In this document: positions 22,198-29,673 of the stretch, piece after piece
Numbering within the stretch: the stretch's first letter is position 1
How the letters are laid out: the number at the start of each line of letters is the position of its first letter
Notes under the pieces: generated by a model
What the model was told of the DNA's origin: nothing
Databases searched by the model: none
Seen by the model: only the letters and a program-made list of their open reading frames with translations
DNA from: a virus
Virus record (IMG/VR): IMGVR_UViG_3300017989_000312
Location: 1 to 30,943 of that record
Strand: one strand, 5' to 3'
DNA: 30,943 bases
Position numbers and translations under genes: made by a program

Positions 22198-22541
22198 CTA
22201 CTCCCTGCGAACTCGTCACCAACGCCGCCGCGGTCCGGTCGATCCTGGCCCACGTGTCTCCGCCCGGCCGGCCGTCGATCGTCTCGTTCGGCCTGTTGAC
22301 CAAGCTCTGCACGGCGGTGCTGCCCGTCGAGGGGCCTGCCAGCAAATCCAAGCACGGCTGCGACGCCGTGACCATCCGATTTTCCGAAGCCGAGGAAAGC
22401 CAGCTCCGGGAACTGCGGGCCGCCGTGCTCGGGATGACTCAGAGTTTCGAGCGATTGATCTCCGTGCTCACCGGCTCCGCGCCGCTGGTGTTGCCCACGC
22501 CCCAGCAACTCAGGACTCGCGAGCGATGCCTGTTGAACTGA
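22194..22541 (+). CDS. Small early protein, unknown function
   Basis: 115 residues, ATG overlapping the previous stop. Contains 'RPSIVSFGLLTKLCTAVLPVEG' and a helix 'EESQLRELRAAVLGMTQSFERLISVL'. Not recognised. Translational coupling and codon usage support a real gene. Confidence 0.5.
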   Translation: MTTPCELVTNAAAVRSILAHVSPPGRPSIVSFGLLTKLCTAVLPVEGPASKSKHGCDAVTIRFSEAEESQLRELRAAVLGMTQSFERLISVLTGSAPLVLPTPQQLRTRERCLLN

Positions 22542-22924
22542 CCAAGCCGCTAGGGCGCAAGATCGGCCGGATCGTCGTGATCATCGATTTGGACGGCCTG
22601 ACCATCCGGCGCCCGGGCAAGAAGACGGGCGTCCGCTACGCCTGGACCGACCTGTTTCGAGGCCACCCGGGCGACGCGGCCGAGGCGTTTGCCCAGCCGG
22701 CGCCGAGGGGCTGGTGCCCCCAGCGAGGCGACGTCGTCTGGTGTCGCCCAACCGGCCGAGGCATCAAGCGCCGGCGCGTGCAAAGCGTCGTCGAAACCCT
22801 GCCGGAACCCCTGATCTTTGTCCGGAGCGGGAAAGGCGTCGTGCCGGTGAACCGCTCCCAGTGTCGCCCCGCGCCCCTGAAGACCGATGACCCGACCCAA
22901 ACACCTCTCCTTGGCGACGATTGA
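22526..22924 (+). CDS. Small early protein, unknown function
   Basis: 132 residues; ATG 22526 lies 16 bases inside the previous gene. Beta-rich start 'RKIGRIVVIIDLDGLTIRRPGKK' and 'GRGIKRRRVQSVVETLP'. It may be nucleic-acid binding because of the basic patches, but no family is recognised. Overlaps the next gene by 38 bases. Confidence 0.5.
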   Translation: MPVELTKPLGRKIGRIVVIIDLDGLTIRRPGKKTGVRYAWTDLFRGHPGDAAEAFAQPAPRGWCPQRGDVVWCRPTGRGIKRRRVQSVVETLPEPLIFVRSGKGVVPVNRSQCRPAPLKTDDPTQTPLLGDD

Positions 22925-23390
22925 ACTGCTCGAATCGATCGGCGTGCACTGCCGATTGACCGAGGGAGGTGTGCGCGTCGAGTGTCTGACGACGCCGGAG
23001 GAGATCGCCGCGGCGCTCCAGAGCCGGGCGGACCAGCTTCGCCCGCCGCTCGAATTTCGGGAGCGCCTCGAGCACAGCCAGTACGCGGGCGGTCCGCTGG
23101 ACGGCTGCCAGCACTACGGCCGGCGCGGTCAGGTGCTGTTGGTCCAGATCTGCCGCGGCCGCTGGGCGGTCTATTTTGTCCGACCCGACTGGCGGGCCCA
23201 GTACCTCGGCCGTCGACCGAGCGAGCGGGCGGCCCGGGCCCAGGCCGAGAGAAAACGCCCGGCCGCCCCGGTGTGCGTGGTGCCCAATCCGAGACTGCGG
23301 CCACGGAAGCCGTGGTCAAAGGTCACAACTCGAACCGAGAGGGAGACGTCATGTTGCGAGACACGGAGCGAGCGATCCTCCAGCGCGTGA
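22887..23390 (+). CDS. Early protein, unknown function
   Basis: 167 residues, start overlapping the previous gene. 'LSLATIELLESIGVHCRLTEGGVRVE' then 'HYGRRGQVLLVQICRGRWAVYFVRPDW'. The C-terminus is basic, Pro-rich, and overlaps the next gene by 40 bases, so the true end is certain from the stop but the tail may be loose. No domain recognised. Confidence 0.5.
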   Translation: MTRPKHLSLATIELLESIGVHCRLTEGGVRVECLTTPEEIAAALQSRADQLRPPLEFRERLEHSQYAGGPLDGCQHYGRRGQVLLVQICRGRWAVYFVRPDWRAQYLGRRPSERAARAQAERKRPAAPVCVVPNPRLRPRKPWSKVTTRTERETSCCETRSERSSSA

Positions 23391-23692
23391 TCCGATCGGA
23401 GGAGTCGGGCCGCTGGGCCGGCGACATCGAGCGGGGCCGCACGGTGGTCGCGGCGATCGACGCCAATTTCACCGGCGGCGAGCCGCGCGAAGAGGCGATC
23501 GCCGATCTGCTGGGCTGCCTGCTGACGGAGATCGACCGACTCAAAGACCGGGCGGCGGATGAGGCGGCCCGCAGCTCGAGCCTACGCCTCCCCACCCCTG
23601 GCCAGCTCGTCGACGGCGATCTCCCCCCCATAGACGCACCGGCCGAGGCCTACCGCGCCCCCAAGGATCCTCGTTGGGGGCCGGGACTCTAA
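23351..23692 (+). CDS. Early protein, helical, unknown function
   Basis: 113 residues from ATG 23351, GAGGGAGA six bases upstream. 'MLRDTERAILQRVIRSEESGRWAG' and 'EAIADLLGCLLTEIDRLKDRAAD' are amphipathic helices; the end is Pro-rich. Not recognised. Confidence 0.55.
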   Translation: MLRDTERAILQRVIRSEESGRWAGDIERGRTVVAAIDANFTGGEPREEAIADLLGCLLTEIDRLKDRAADEAARSSSLRLPTPGQLVDGDLPPIDAPAEAYRAPKDPRWGPGL

Positions 23693-23707
23693 CAGGAGGT
23701 GTTGACG

Positions 23708-23902
23708 ATGCTCTGGATCGTCGAGGTTGTGATCTGGATCGCCGGGGCCGCCGTGCTGGGCTACCTGGTCGGCCATGGCGTCGGCTACGTGCGCGGCGTC
23801 CGCCGCGCGAAAGAGCTGCTGACGAAGATCACCATCGAGGGCGACACGGAGCCCGACAACGAATCCTACGAAATGCTCCCGGGGAATCACCATGGCCGAT
23901 AG
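23708..23902 (+). CDS. Small membrane protein
   Basis: 64 residues from ATG 23708 with AGGAGG eight bases upstream. 'MLWIVEVVIWIAGAAVLGYLVGHGVGYV' is one membrane helix; the rest is charged. Function unknown. Overlaps the next gene by 11 bases. Confidence 0.55.
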   Translation: MLWIVEVVIWIAGAAVLGYLVGHGVGYVRGVRRAKELLTKITIEGDTEPDNESYEMLPGNHHGR

Positions 23903-24131
23903 GACGAAACGGATCATCCGGAGTCGAGGCGCGGCGATCCAGATCGCGTGGTCGGAGATCCGGCTGGCGGCGATGGGCGGAAACGCCACGGCACGCCGGG
24001 CGGGCGCCGGCCACCTCGGCGCGGCGGAGCACCTCTCGGCGTCGATCCGCGTGGAGATCGTCGAGATCGACGGCGACCAGGTGCACCTCGACGTCCGGCT
24101 GCCGAACCACGCGAGGCTCGAGGATCCGTGA
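23892..24131 (+). CDS. Small early protein, unknown function
   Basis: 79 residues, basic N-terminus 'MADRTKRIIRSRGAAIQIAWSEI' and a strand-rich end 'SIRVEIVEIDGDQVHLDVRLPN'. TGATG overlap with the following methyltransferase suggests coupled translation. No domain recognised. Confidence 0.5.
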   Translation: MADRTKRIIRSRGAAIQIAWSEIRLAAMGGNATARRAGAGHLGAAEHLSASIRVEIVEIDGDQVHLDVRLPNHARLEDP

Positions 24132-24865
24132 TGGCCGTCGGCTCCAAAAACGGCTCGGGCGTGTTTCAGCGGATCATCGGCTGGATGCCGCCGCACGACC
24201 TGTACGTCGAGCCGTTTTGCGGCTCGGGAGCGATCTACCTCCACAAACGCGCGGCGCGGCACTCGGTCTTGATCGACTCGGACCCGGCGGCGATCGCCAA
24301 GCTCGACCGAGTGCTGGGCGACGATCGGAGATCTCACACCGCCGCCGGCGACGGCGCCACCAGGCCGACCGTCGAGCTGGTTACCGGCGACGGGATCGCG
24401 TGGCTCGAAAGGTTTCGGCCGGCGAGCGATCTCGACGTGCTGGTCTACTGCGATCCGCCCTACGTGAGGGAGGCACGCCGCGATCCCCAGCGGGACTATT
24501 ACGGCGAGCACGATTGGACCGACGCGGACCACGCGCGGCTGTTGACCTTGCTCCTCCACGCCGAGTGGAACTGGCTGCTGAGCGGTCTGCCGAGCGATCT
24601 GTATGAGTCGATGATCGCCGGGCTGGAAGCCGAGCGGTTGCAGGTCTCGACCCGCGGCGGGCCGGTCGTCGAGTGTCTCTGGTCGAATTACGTCCGCCCG
24701 GCCCGGCTACACGATCCCCGCTACGCCGGGGCCGACTACAGCCAGCGTTGGAACCAGAGCAAGCGCCAGCGCCGTTGGGTGCGGATGCTGGAAGAGATGG
24801 ACGCCCGCGAGCGCCACGCGATGCTCGACGTGCTCAACGCGCATTTTAATACGGGTGAGGTGTGA
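24131..24865 (+). CDS. DNA adenine N6-methyltransferase, D12 (Dam-like) class
   Basis: 244 residues. 'YVEPFCGSGAIYLHKR' (residues 25-40) is the SAM-binding motif I and 'VLVYCDPPYV' has catalytic DPPY (108-111). 'WTDADHARLLTLLLHAEWNWLLSGLP' and 'LWSNYVRP' fit the D12 class fold. It would methylate adenine at N6, target site unknown. No restriction enzyme is next to it, so it is likely an orphan methyltransferase protecting phage DNA or regulating genes. Start ATG shares bases with the previous stop. Confidence 0.88.
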   Translation: MAVGSKNGSGVFQRIIGWMPPHDLYVEPFCGSGAIYLHKRAARHSVLIDSDPAAIAKLDRVLGDDRRSHTAAGDGATRPTVELVTGDGIAWLERFRPASDLDVLVYCDPPYVREARRDPQRDYYGEHDWTDADHARLLTLLLHAEWNWLLSGLPSDLYESMIAGLEAERLQVSTRGGPVVECLWSNYVRPARLHDPRYAGADYSQRWNQSKRQRRWVRMLEEMDARERHAMLDVLNAHFNTGEV

Positions 24866-24866
24866 G

Positions 24867-25199
24867 ATGGCGAAGCGAGAAGAAACCAAGGTCGGCAAGG
24901 TGCACGTGGTCGACGGTCGGCCGATCACCGAGCATGAAAAGTGCCGCTGGTGCGAGAAGCCGGGGGAGTATCTGTGCGATTTCCCGGTCGATCCGAAGTC
25001 CGGCAAGACGTGCGACGCGCCGATGTGCGAGGATCACCGGACGGTGATCTCCAGCGGGATCATGTGCAGCCGGCGACGGGGCAAAAAGGGCGGCTGCCGG
25101 CCGTTTTCCATCGACCATTGCCCCGACCACTCCTCGAGCGCCGTCACCCGCGGCGGTGAGGTCCCCGGTCACGTGACGGGCCCAGGTCCTGTCACGTGA
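24867..25199 (+). CDS. Cys/His-rich small protein
   Basis: 110 residues, one base after the methyltransferase stop. 'EHEKCRWCEKPGEYLCDF', 'GKTCDAPMCEDHR', 'GIMCSRRRGKKGGCRPF', 'DHCPDH' give several CxxC-type pairs, so a Zn-binding fold is likely. Similar proteins occur in many phages without known role. The C-terminus (VPGHVTGPGPVT) is encoded by two GTCACGTGAC palindromes. Confidence 0.6.
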   Translation: MAKREETKVGKVHVVDGRPITEHEKCRWCEKPGEYLCDFPVDPKSGKTCDAPMCEDHRTVISSGIMCSRRRGKKGGCRPFSIDHCPDHSSSAVTRGGEVPGHVTGPGPVT

Positions 25200-25200
25200 C
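25168..25200. repeat. Two GTCACGTGAC palindromes
   Basis: GTCACGTGAC at 25168-25177 and 25191-25200, inside the 3' end of the Cys-rich gene and just before the C5 methyltransferase start. Same family as the array at 26016-26190. Confidence 0.75.
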
Positions 25201-25223
25201 CCTGCCGGCGACGGAGTTGTGAC

Positions 25224-26027
25224 GTGGAGTTGATCTTGTCCTGTTTCCCGGGCGTCGGGATTTTTGATCGGGCTTTCGAGGCCGAGGGGTTTTGCGTCGT
25301 GCGCGGGCCGGACCTCTTGTGGGGTGGCGACATCCGGCGATTTCACCCGCCCGCGGGCAAATTCTGGGGCGTCAAGGGCGGCTCCCCGTGCCAGGATTTT
25401 TCCAGCGCCCGCCGGGCCCCACCGACCGGCGAGGGTGCGGAGCTGATGGGCGAGTTTGCCCGCGTGGTGACGGAGGCCTCGCCGGAGTGGTGGCTCTTGG
25501 AAAACGTGCCGAGGGCGCCGGACCTGCGGATCGACGGTTACAGTTACCAGCGGGTCGACGTCAACCAGGCGTGGTACTCGGGCGTCTCCCGGCTCCGGCA
25601 TTTTCAGTTTGGCAGCCGGTCGGGCGTGACGATCGACATCCCGCGCGGTGAGCCGGTGCGCGGAGCGGAGCCGGCCGCGCTGGCTTGCGACGGCCGAAGC
25701 TTTGGGGAGGTCTGCCGGTTGCAGGGGTTGCCCCTTGAATTTGACCTGCCACCTTTCACGGCACGCGAAAAGAAAAGAGCGGTGGGAAACGCGGTGCCGC
25801 TGGTGATGGGGCGGGTGGTTGCCCAGGCGATCCGCCGGGCGTACGGCCTGGACACCGGGCCGACGCCGGTCTTTGACGGCACCGGATGCGAGCGGCGCCG
25901 TTGTCTCTGCGGTTGCGGCCGTCGGGTCACGGAGCGAGCCCTCTATGCGTCGGCCACTTGCCGCAAACGGGGCCAACGCCAGCGGGAGAAAGCGTCACGC
26001 GCGACCGGCCGGCCCGTCACGCCGTGA
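25224..26027 (+). CDS. DNA cytosine C5-methyltransferase
   Basis: 267 residues from GTG 25224. Motif I is 'LILSCFPGVGIFDRAF', motif IV 'GGSPCQDFS' with catalytic C56, motif VI 'WWLLENVPR' (93-95 ENV), motif VIII-like 'SRLRHFQFG', motif X 'AVGNAVPLVMG'. It is short for the family, and the target recognition region between VIII and IX is small. The tail from about 222 has a Zn-binding 'RRCLCGCGRRV' and 'YASATCRKRGQRQ', a common phage add-on. Last codons run into the GTCAC palindrome array. Confidence 0.9.
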   Translation: MELILSCFPGVGIFDRAFEAEGFCVVRGPDLLWGGDIRRFHPPAGKFWGVKGGSPCQDFSSARRAPPTGEGAELMGEFARVVTEASPEWWLLENVPRAPDLRIDGYSYQRVDVNQAWYSGVSRLRHFQFGSRSGVTIDIPRGEPVRGAEPAALACDGRSFGEVCRLQGLPLEFDLPPFTAREKKRAVGNAVPLVMGRVVAQAIRRAYGLDTGPTPVFDGTGCERRRCLCGCGRRVTERALYASATCRKRGQRQREKASRATGRPVTP

Positions 26028-26190
26028 CCGATCGAGCCGTCACGGCGTGACCCGACGTGGGGTTACGGGGCGGCCGGCGGCCGGGTCACGATCCGATCCG
26101 CAGCGAGGTCACGGGTCGTGACCGAGCTCGGTCACCACACGTGACCAGCCTGGCCGGTCACACGTGACGGCCCGGGCCGTCACGTGTGAC
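26016..26190. promoter_or_regulatory. Array of GTCAC/GTGAC palindromes, possible operator cluster
   Basis: Six dyads of GTCAC-n-GTGAC: gaps of 3 (26016, 26039), 5 (26108, 26131) and 2 bases (26157, 26179). The 3-base and 2-base copies come as reverse-complement pairs, and the last two lie in a perfect 36-nt palindrome (26156-26191) around GGCCCGGGCC. Two zero-gap copies are at 25168 and 25191. Repressor binding sites, methylation control sites or a recombination site are possible. Confidence 0.7.
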
Positions 26191-26191
26191 C

Positions 26192-26475
26192 GCACGTCTC
26201 GGCCGGAAAACGCGGAAAACTGAACTGGCGGCGCGCGCCCGGACCTGCTACCGTCCGCCGCTCCGGCGGTGCGGAGGGCCTCCAATCGGAAGCCGCCGCC
26301 GAGCGCCCTCCGCCCGCCGGATTGGTCTTGCACGGGGCCAGGCCAGCCCGTACTCTTCTTACGGCGGCACACGATCCACGGGCTGGTTGGATGCCGCCAT
26401 TCTTGCGCGCCGCGATCGATCGACACCGCCGCACCACTCCCAGCGGCCAGGTACCGGCGATTCCCCATCCCAGGG
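26192..26475. other. Non-coding stretch with hairpins, promoter candidate
   Basis: No gene supported. GCGGAGGGC (26271-26279) pairs perfectly with GCCCTCCGC (26305-26313). TTGCAC (26329-26334), 17-base spacer and TACTCT give a weak promoter candidate. It lies between the GTCAC array and the terminator at 26476-26508. Confidence 0.4.
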
Positions 26476-26508
26476 CCGCGCGTGGGGTCCACCCCACGCG
26501 CGGTTTTT
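26476..26508 (+). terminator. Strong intrinsic terminator
   Basis: CCGCGCGTGGGGT pairs perfectly with ACCCCACGCGCGG over a CC loop, followed by TTTTT. A textbook rho-independent terminator for the rightward early transcript. ATCCGCGTGCCCAGCGCGC follows at 26510-26528. Confidence 0.8.
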
Positions 26509-26509
26509 C

Positions 26510-26528
26510 ATCCGCGTGCCCAGCGCGC
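26510..26528 (+). repeat. Second exact copy of ATCCGCGTGCCCAGCGCGC
   Basis: Same 19 bases as at 15516-15534; a variant is at 20285-20304. All sit in non-coding DNA after a hairpin. Function unknown. Confidence 0.65.
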
Positions 26529-26586
26529 TCCTGTCCCCTGTCCCCTGTCCCCTATCCCCTGTCCCCTGAACCCTGACCCCTAACCC
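26527..26586 (+). repeat. Tandem CCCTGTC heptamers before a start codon
   Basis: About eight units of the type CCCTGTC, then CCCTGAACCCTGACCCC, running up to the ATG at 26587. No Shine-Dalgarno sequence is present. Confidence 0.75.
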
Positions 26587-26889
26587 ATGACCCCCGACCA
26601 GCTTACGAGCATCCTCGACGGCCTCTACCGTGGCGAGAGCCAGCGGCAGATCGCGCGCCGGGTGCACGTGGGCCGGGACACGATCGGGGCCGTCGCCCGC
26701 GGGGAACCGGTGACGGTCGACGAGGACGACGCGACCCGCGCGATGGGGACGAGGCGACTACGCCGGCCGATCCGCTGCCCGGGCTGCGGGGCCAGGGTGG
26801 ACACTTTGCCCTGCCTCACGTGCGGGATCGAAGCGAGCCGCCAGGTCGACCGAGATCTTTGCCACCTCCAACCGCTGGGGAGCGACTGA
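26587..26889 (+). CDS. HTH plus Zn-ribbon DNA-binding protein
   Basis: 100 residues. 'LDGLYRGESQRQIARRVHVGRDTIGAVARGE' is a helix-turn-helix of transposase/Xre-like shape; 'IRCPGCGARVDTLPCLTCGIEA' is a Zn ribbon (CxxCG...CxxCG). I have seen the same HTH+ribbon layout in many planctomycete small proteins. Candidate regulator of the phage; it follows the terminator and palindrome cluster. TGATG overlap with the next gene. Confidence 0.65.
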   Translation: MTPDQLTSILDGLYRGESQRQIARRVHVGRDTIGAVARGEPVTVDEDDATRAMGTRRLRRPIRCPGCGARVDTLPCLTCGIEASRQVDRDLCHLQPLGSD

Positions 26890-27209
26890 TGATCGAGCTG
26901 TTGACGTTTGTGCTGACCGGACCGTGGACGTTTCTCGGGTGCATGTCGCTGGCCGTGCTGATCGTTGCCGGCGCGATCCTGGTGACCGCCGCGCTGGCCA
27001 ACTGCCGACCGCTCCAGGGGATCGTCCAGGTCCACAACCCGACGATCAGCGAGACGGTCGTGGACGACCATCACTCGACGCACCGCAGCACGGCGGTCCA
27101 GCCCACCGCGCGGACGGAGGTGCGCGTCAAGCAGGACGCGGAGGCCGACGCGGGCCTCGACGCCAGCGACACCGACTCGCAGTCCGTCGAGCAGCACGCC
27201 CCAGCCTGA
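26889..27209 (+). CDS. Small membrane protein, unknown function
   Basis: 106 residues. 'TFLGCMSLAVLIVAGAILVTAALANC' is one membrane helix; the rest is polar with His, Asp and Glu (VVDDHHSTHRS; QDAEADAGLDASDTD). Could be a holin-like or host-interaction protein, but nothing proves it. Confidence 0.5.
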   Translation: MIELLTFVLTGPWTFLGCMSLAVLIVAGAILVTAALANCRPLQGIVQVHNPTISETVVDDHHSTHRSTAVQPTARTEVRVKQDAEADAGLDASDTDSQSVEQHAPA

Positions 27210-27279
27210 CCACACGATGGTGCGTTAGCGCCGTCGCAACTCCAGCCTGCCTACTCCAGCCTACTCCGAGGTGCCTCCA

Positions 27280-27828
27280 ATGGACCGACTCGCTGCCCTG
27301 ATGACGTGTTTTGTCGCGATCCTGATTGTGCTGCTCGCTCTGCCGTCGCCCAGCCCGGCCGCGGATCCGGTACCGCCGCGCGTGCCGGGGGTCGATCGAC
27401 AGGAGCCGCAGACGCATCTTGTGCCGATCGTCCCGGAGAGCCGGGCGACGTGGAGGCCTGTGGCGTACCGGGTGACCGGCTACGGCCGGCCGTCGAGCTG
27501 CTCGCCGCAGTACGCGCAGCCGGCGACGTGCTCTCCGCAACCGGCGACGTGTTATCCGGTGCCCGCGCAGCCGGAGACCAGGCCGCCGATTGACCGGGGC
27601 CGCATCAAGGACCAGGTCGCCGGCGAATTCGACCGGCTGACGACCGACCTGGTGATGCAGTTTCGCGGTGAGCTGGCGGCCGCGATCGACCGCCTCCAAA
27701 GACGTCCCGACTGGATCGACGTCCGCGCGGTCGACGGTCTGACCGGGGCGGAGACGACCGAGCGGGTCCAACTGGGCAAACGATTCACCATCTACCATCT
27801 ACCGCCGGGGCCGGTGCCCGGGCGGTGA
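27280..27828 (+). CDS. Secreted Pro/Cys-rich protein, unknown function
   Basis: 182 residues from ATG 27280 with GAGGTG ahead. Signal peptide 'RLAALMTCFVAILIVLLALPSPSPAADP'. A repeat-like 'CSPQYAQPATCSPQPATCYPVPAQPE' block follows, then a helical part 'AGEFDRLTTDLVMQFRGELAAAIDRLQ' and an end with 'ERVQLGKRFTIYHLPPG'. Periplasmic or virion-associated role possible. Confidence 0.55.
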   Translation: MDRLAALMTCFVAILIVLLALPSPSPAADPVPPRVPGVDRQEPQTHLVPIVPESRATWRPVAYRVTGYGRPSSCSPQYAQPATCSPQPATCYPVPAQPETRPPIDRGRIKDQVAGEFDRLTTDLVMQFRGELAAAIDRLQRRPDWIDVRAVDGLTGAETTERVQLGKRFTIYHLPPGPVPGR

Positions 27829-27877
27829 TCGCTGAGAGTCATCGATGTCACTGCAACCTGTAGAAGAGGCAAGCCAA

Positions 27878-28084
27878 ATGAGCCAACTGCCCGACCTGTC
27901 CCCGACCGTGCGCGAAGTGCTGATCACCGAAGGGATCGGCGCGCACCAGACCGTGATGACCGAATCAAAGGGCAACATCGGCCATCAGAACGCGCTGCTG
28001 CGATCGATGGCGCTGAAGAAATTCGATGAGGTCGGGTCCATCGAGGCCCGGGCCGTCGAGACGGTGCTCGGCAAGATCACCTGA
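27878..28084 (+). CDS. Small protein, unknown function
   Basis: 68 residues; ATG 27878 is preferred to 27845 because AGAAGAGG lies about eight bases upstream of it. 'SPTVREVLITEGIGAHQTVMTESKGNIGHQNALL' and 'MALKKFDEVGSIEARAVETVL'. Resembles small conserved phage proteins by feel, but no family is assigned. Confidence 0.5.
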   Translation: MSQLPDLSPTVREVLITEGIGAHQTVMTESKGNIGHQNALLRSMALKKFDEVGSIEARAVETVLGKIT

Positions 28085-28097
28085 GACAACTCCAACC

Positions 28098-28141
28098 GCG
28101 GGCGGGGGTCGGACCTGTTGTGAGCGCTCATCCCCGCCCGC
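28098..28141. terminator. GC hairpin between two small genes
   Basis: GCGGGCGGGG (28098-28107) pairs perfectly with CCCCGCCCGC (28132-28141). No T-run; could be a rho-type end or mRNA stabiliser. Confidence 0.4.
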
Positions 28142-28168
28142 ACCTGTCAACCCGTCCGGAGTCGGCCA

Positions 28169-28504
28169 ATGAAGACGAGCGACGAATTGCGGGCCGTGGC
28201 CGAGGAGCATCAGCAAGCCGCCCAGACGCTCCGCCGCAAGCTGGGGGCCTCTCACGAGAACCTCGTCGGCGTCATCGTCGCCTCGGTCTCGGCCAAGATG
28301 TACGCCGGGCTGGCCGACGTGCTGGACATGCTGATGGTCGACCAGCAAGGCCCGCCCAGCGGGGCGGCGGAGGCCGCGCGTCGCCTGGTGGCCCGAAACC
28401 AAGAGATGCGAAAGGCGATCCTCAGTGGCAACTGGGAACGATTCAGCCAGCTCGTCGGCGGAGACGCAGACTCCGAACCCGACGCCGCTGGAGCGGGCGC
28501 TTGA
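28169..28504 (+). CDS. Helical protein, unknown function
   Basis: 111 residues, alpha-helical: 'DELRAVAEEHQQAAQTLRRKLGA', 'AKMYAGLADVLDMLMVD', 'AAEAARRLVARNQEMRKAIL'. The end is Ala/Gly/Asp rich. It overlaps the next frame by 80 bases. GGAG upstream of the ATG. No domain. Confidence 0.5.
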   Translation: MKTSDELRAVAEEHQQAAQTLRRKLGASHENLVGVIVASVSAKMYAGLADVLDMLMVDQQGPPSGAAEAARRLVARNQEMRKAILSGNWERFSQLVGGDADSEPDAAGAGA

Positions 28505-29087
28505 GGAGGCCCTTGACCTCTACAAGCGGAAGGGCCGCATCGAAGTGGCCATGGGGGCCTGCGCGCTGGAGTCGACGCGCCGCGGCTTGGACTGGGAACA
28601 CCGCAACGTCGAGCAAGACAGCGACCGCTGCAACGAGGTGCTCGACGGCGTGTTTGGCACAGAGGGAGGCGATGGGGCGGAGGAGGTCGACGAGATGGGG
28701 CACCTCATCGTCGGAGACGTGGTGATCAACCAGGCCTCGGGCGCCACCGCCCCACCCGGCGGCGCCGAGGCCGTGAAGGAGGCTCCCGACCACGGCCAGG
28801 AAGAAACGCCGTCGCCGGCGGTGACCGCGGCGGCCAACAACAGCAAAAGCCTCGGCCAGGTGATCGGCCAAATGGCGCGAACCGTGCTGTTGGCGTCGAT
28901 CGGCGGCACCGTGCTTGGCGCGGCGCTCTCCATGGCGTCCCGCGCGATGGACCAGCCGGATGCCGCCCCTGCAGCACCGCCGCCGGTGGCGTCGGCGCCC
29001 GGGCCGGCCCCGGAGCGGATCCCACCGCCGCGGGCGGACGTGCAGCCGGCTAGCCCGCAGTATCGGCGCATCACCATCGGCCCCTGA
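28425..29087 (+). CDS. Protein with a membrane segment and Pro-rich tail, unknown function
   Basis: 220 residues from GTG 28425. 'ALEEALDLYKRKGRIEVAMGACALES' and 'EMGHLIVGDVVINQASG'; near 145-175 'ARTVLLASIGGTVLGAALSMA' is a membrane segment. C-terminal part is Pro/Ala rich. The 80-base overlap with the previous gene means the start could be later. Could be a lysis-related or membrane protein; not recognised. Confidence 0.45.
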   Translation: MATGNDSASSSAETQTPNPTPLERALEEALDLYKRKGRIEVAMGACALESTRRGLDWEHRNVEQDSDRCNEVLDGVFGTEGGDGAEEVDEMGHLIVGDVVINQASGATAPPGGAEAVKEAPDHGQEETPSPAVTAAANNSKSLGQVIGQMARTVLLASIGGTVLGAALSMASRAMDQPDAAPAAPPPVASAPGPAPERIPPPRADVQPASPQYRRITIGP

Positions 29088-29216
29088 CCGGCCGATTTTG
29101 ACCGCACGAGGCCCGCGGCGATCGAGCTGACGCCTCCTGGCACCCCTTGTTTTCAAGGGCCGGAGAAGGGGCGTTTTGAACCGTTTTTGGAAGCGACTGG
29201 AGAAAGGGCGGACGCC

Positions 29217-29672
29217 ATGGCCAAGGCAGGCAAACCAAAACAGGCGGAGAAGCGCGCCCCGGCCCGGCTCGGGGACGTCGTGTGCTGGTACGCGATCAAG
29301 GCGGCCGCGGCCGCGATCTGCGGCCGACTCCGCCAGGGCGGACAGCGCGCCAAGCTGGCGGTCGGGAAGAGCTACCCGGTGAGTCTGAGGGTGACGGGGC
29401 TCGCCAACGGGACGGCGATCGACGAAGAGATCGCCGGCCGGGTGGTCCGCGACGAGGACAAAAAGACCTCGCGCGCCCCGGGAGCCGCTGATCTGTTGGC
29501 CGAGGCGTTGACGTGCGTCGCGGAGTCGGAGCGGACCAAGGTCGCCGACCGCCTCAAAAAGGGCACAGCCAAGCCGACCGACGCGACCCGCGCGTTGGCC
29601 GAGGCAGTGCTTGCCGCCCGCAAGACCGACGCCACCCGCGCCGGGGACGTGCACCTCACCCCGAGCAAGTGA
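29217..29672 (+). CDS. Basic small protein, unknown function
   Basis: 151 residues from ATG 29217 (an earlier in-frame start at 29187 is less likely). 'MAKAGKPKQAEKRAPARLGD' basic start, then a domain 'YAIKAAAAAICGRLRQGGQ', 'YPVSLRVTGLANGTAIDEEIAG', 'AADLLAEALTCVAESERTKVADRLKKG'. May bind nucleic acid. A CCCTTG-TTTT-CAAGGG hairpin lies upstream at 29145-29160. Not recognised. Confidence 0.45.
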   Translation: MAKAGKPKQAEKRAPARLGDVVCWYAIKAAAAAICGRLRQGGQRAKLAVGKSYPVSLRVTGLANGTAIDEEIAGRVVRDEDKKTSRAPGAADLLAEALTCVAESERTKVADRLKKGTAKPTDATRALAEAVLAARKTDATRAGDVHLTPSK

Positions 29673-29673
29673 C

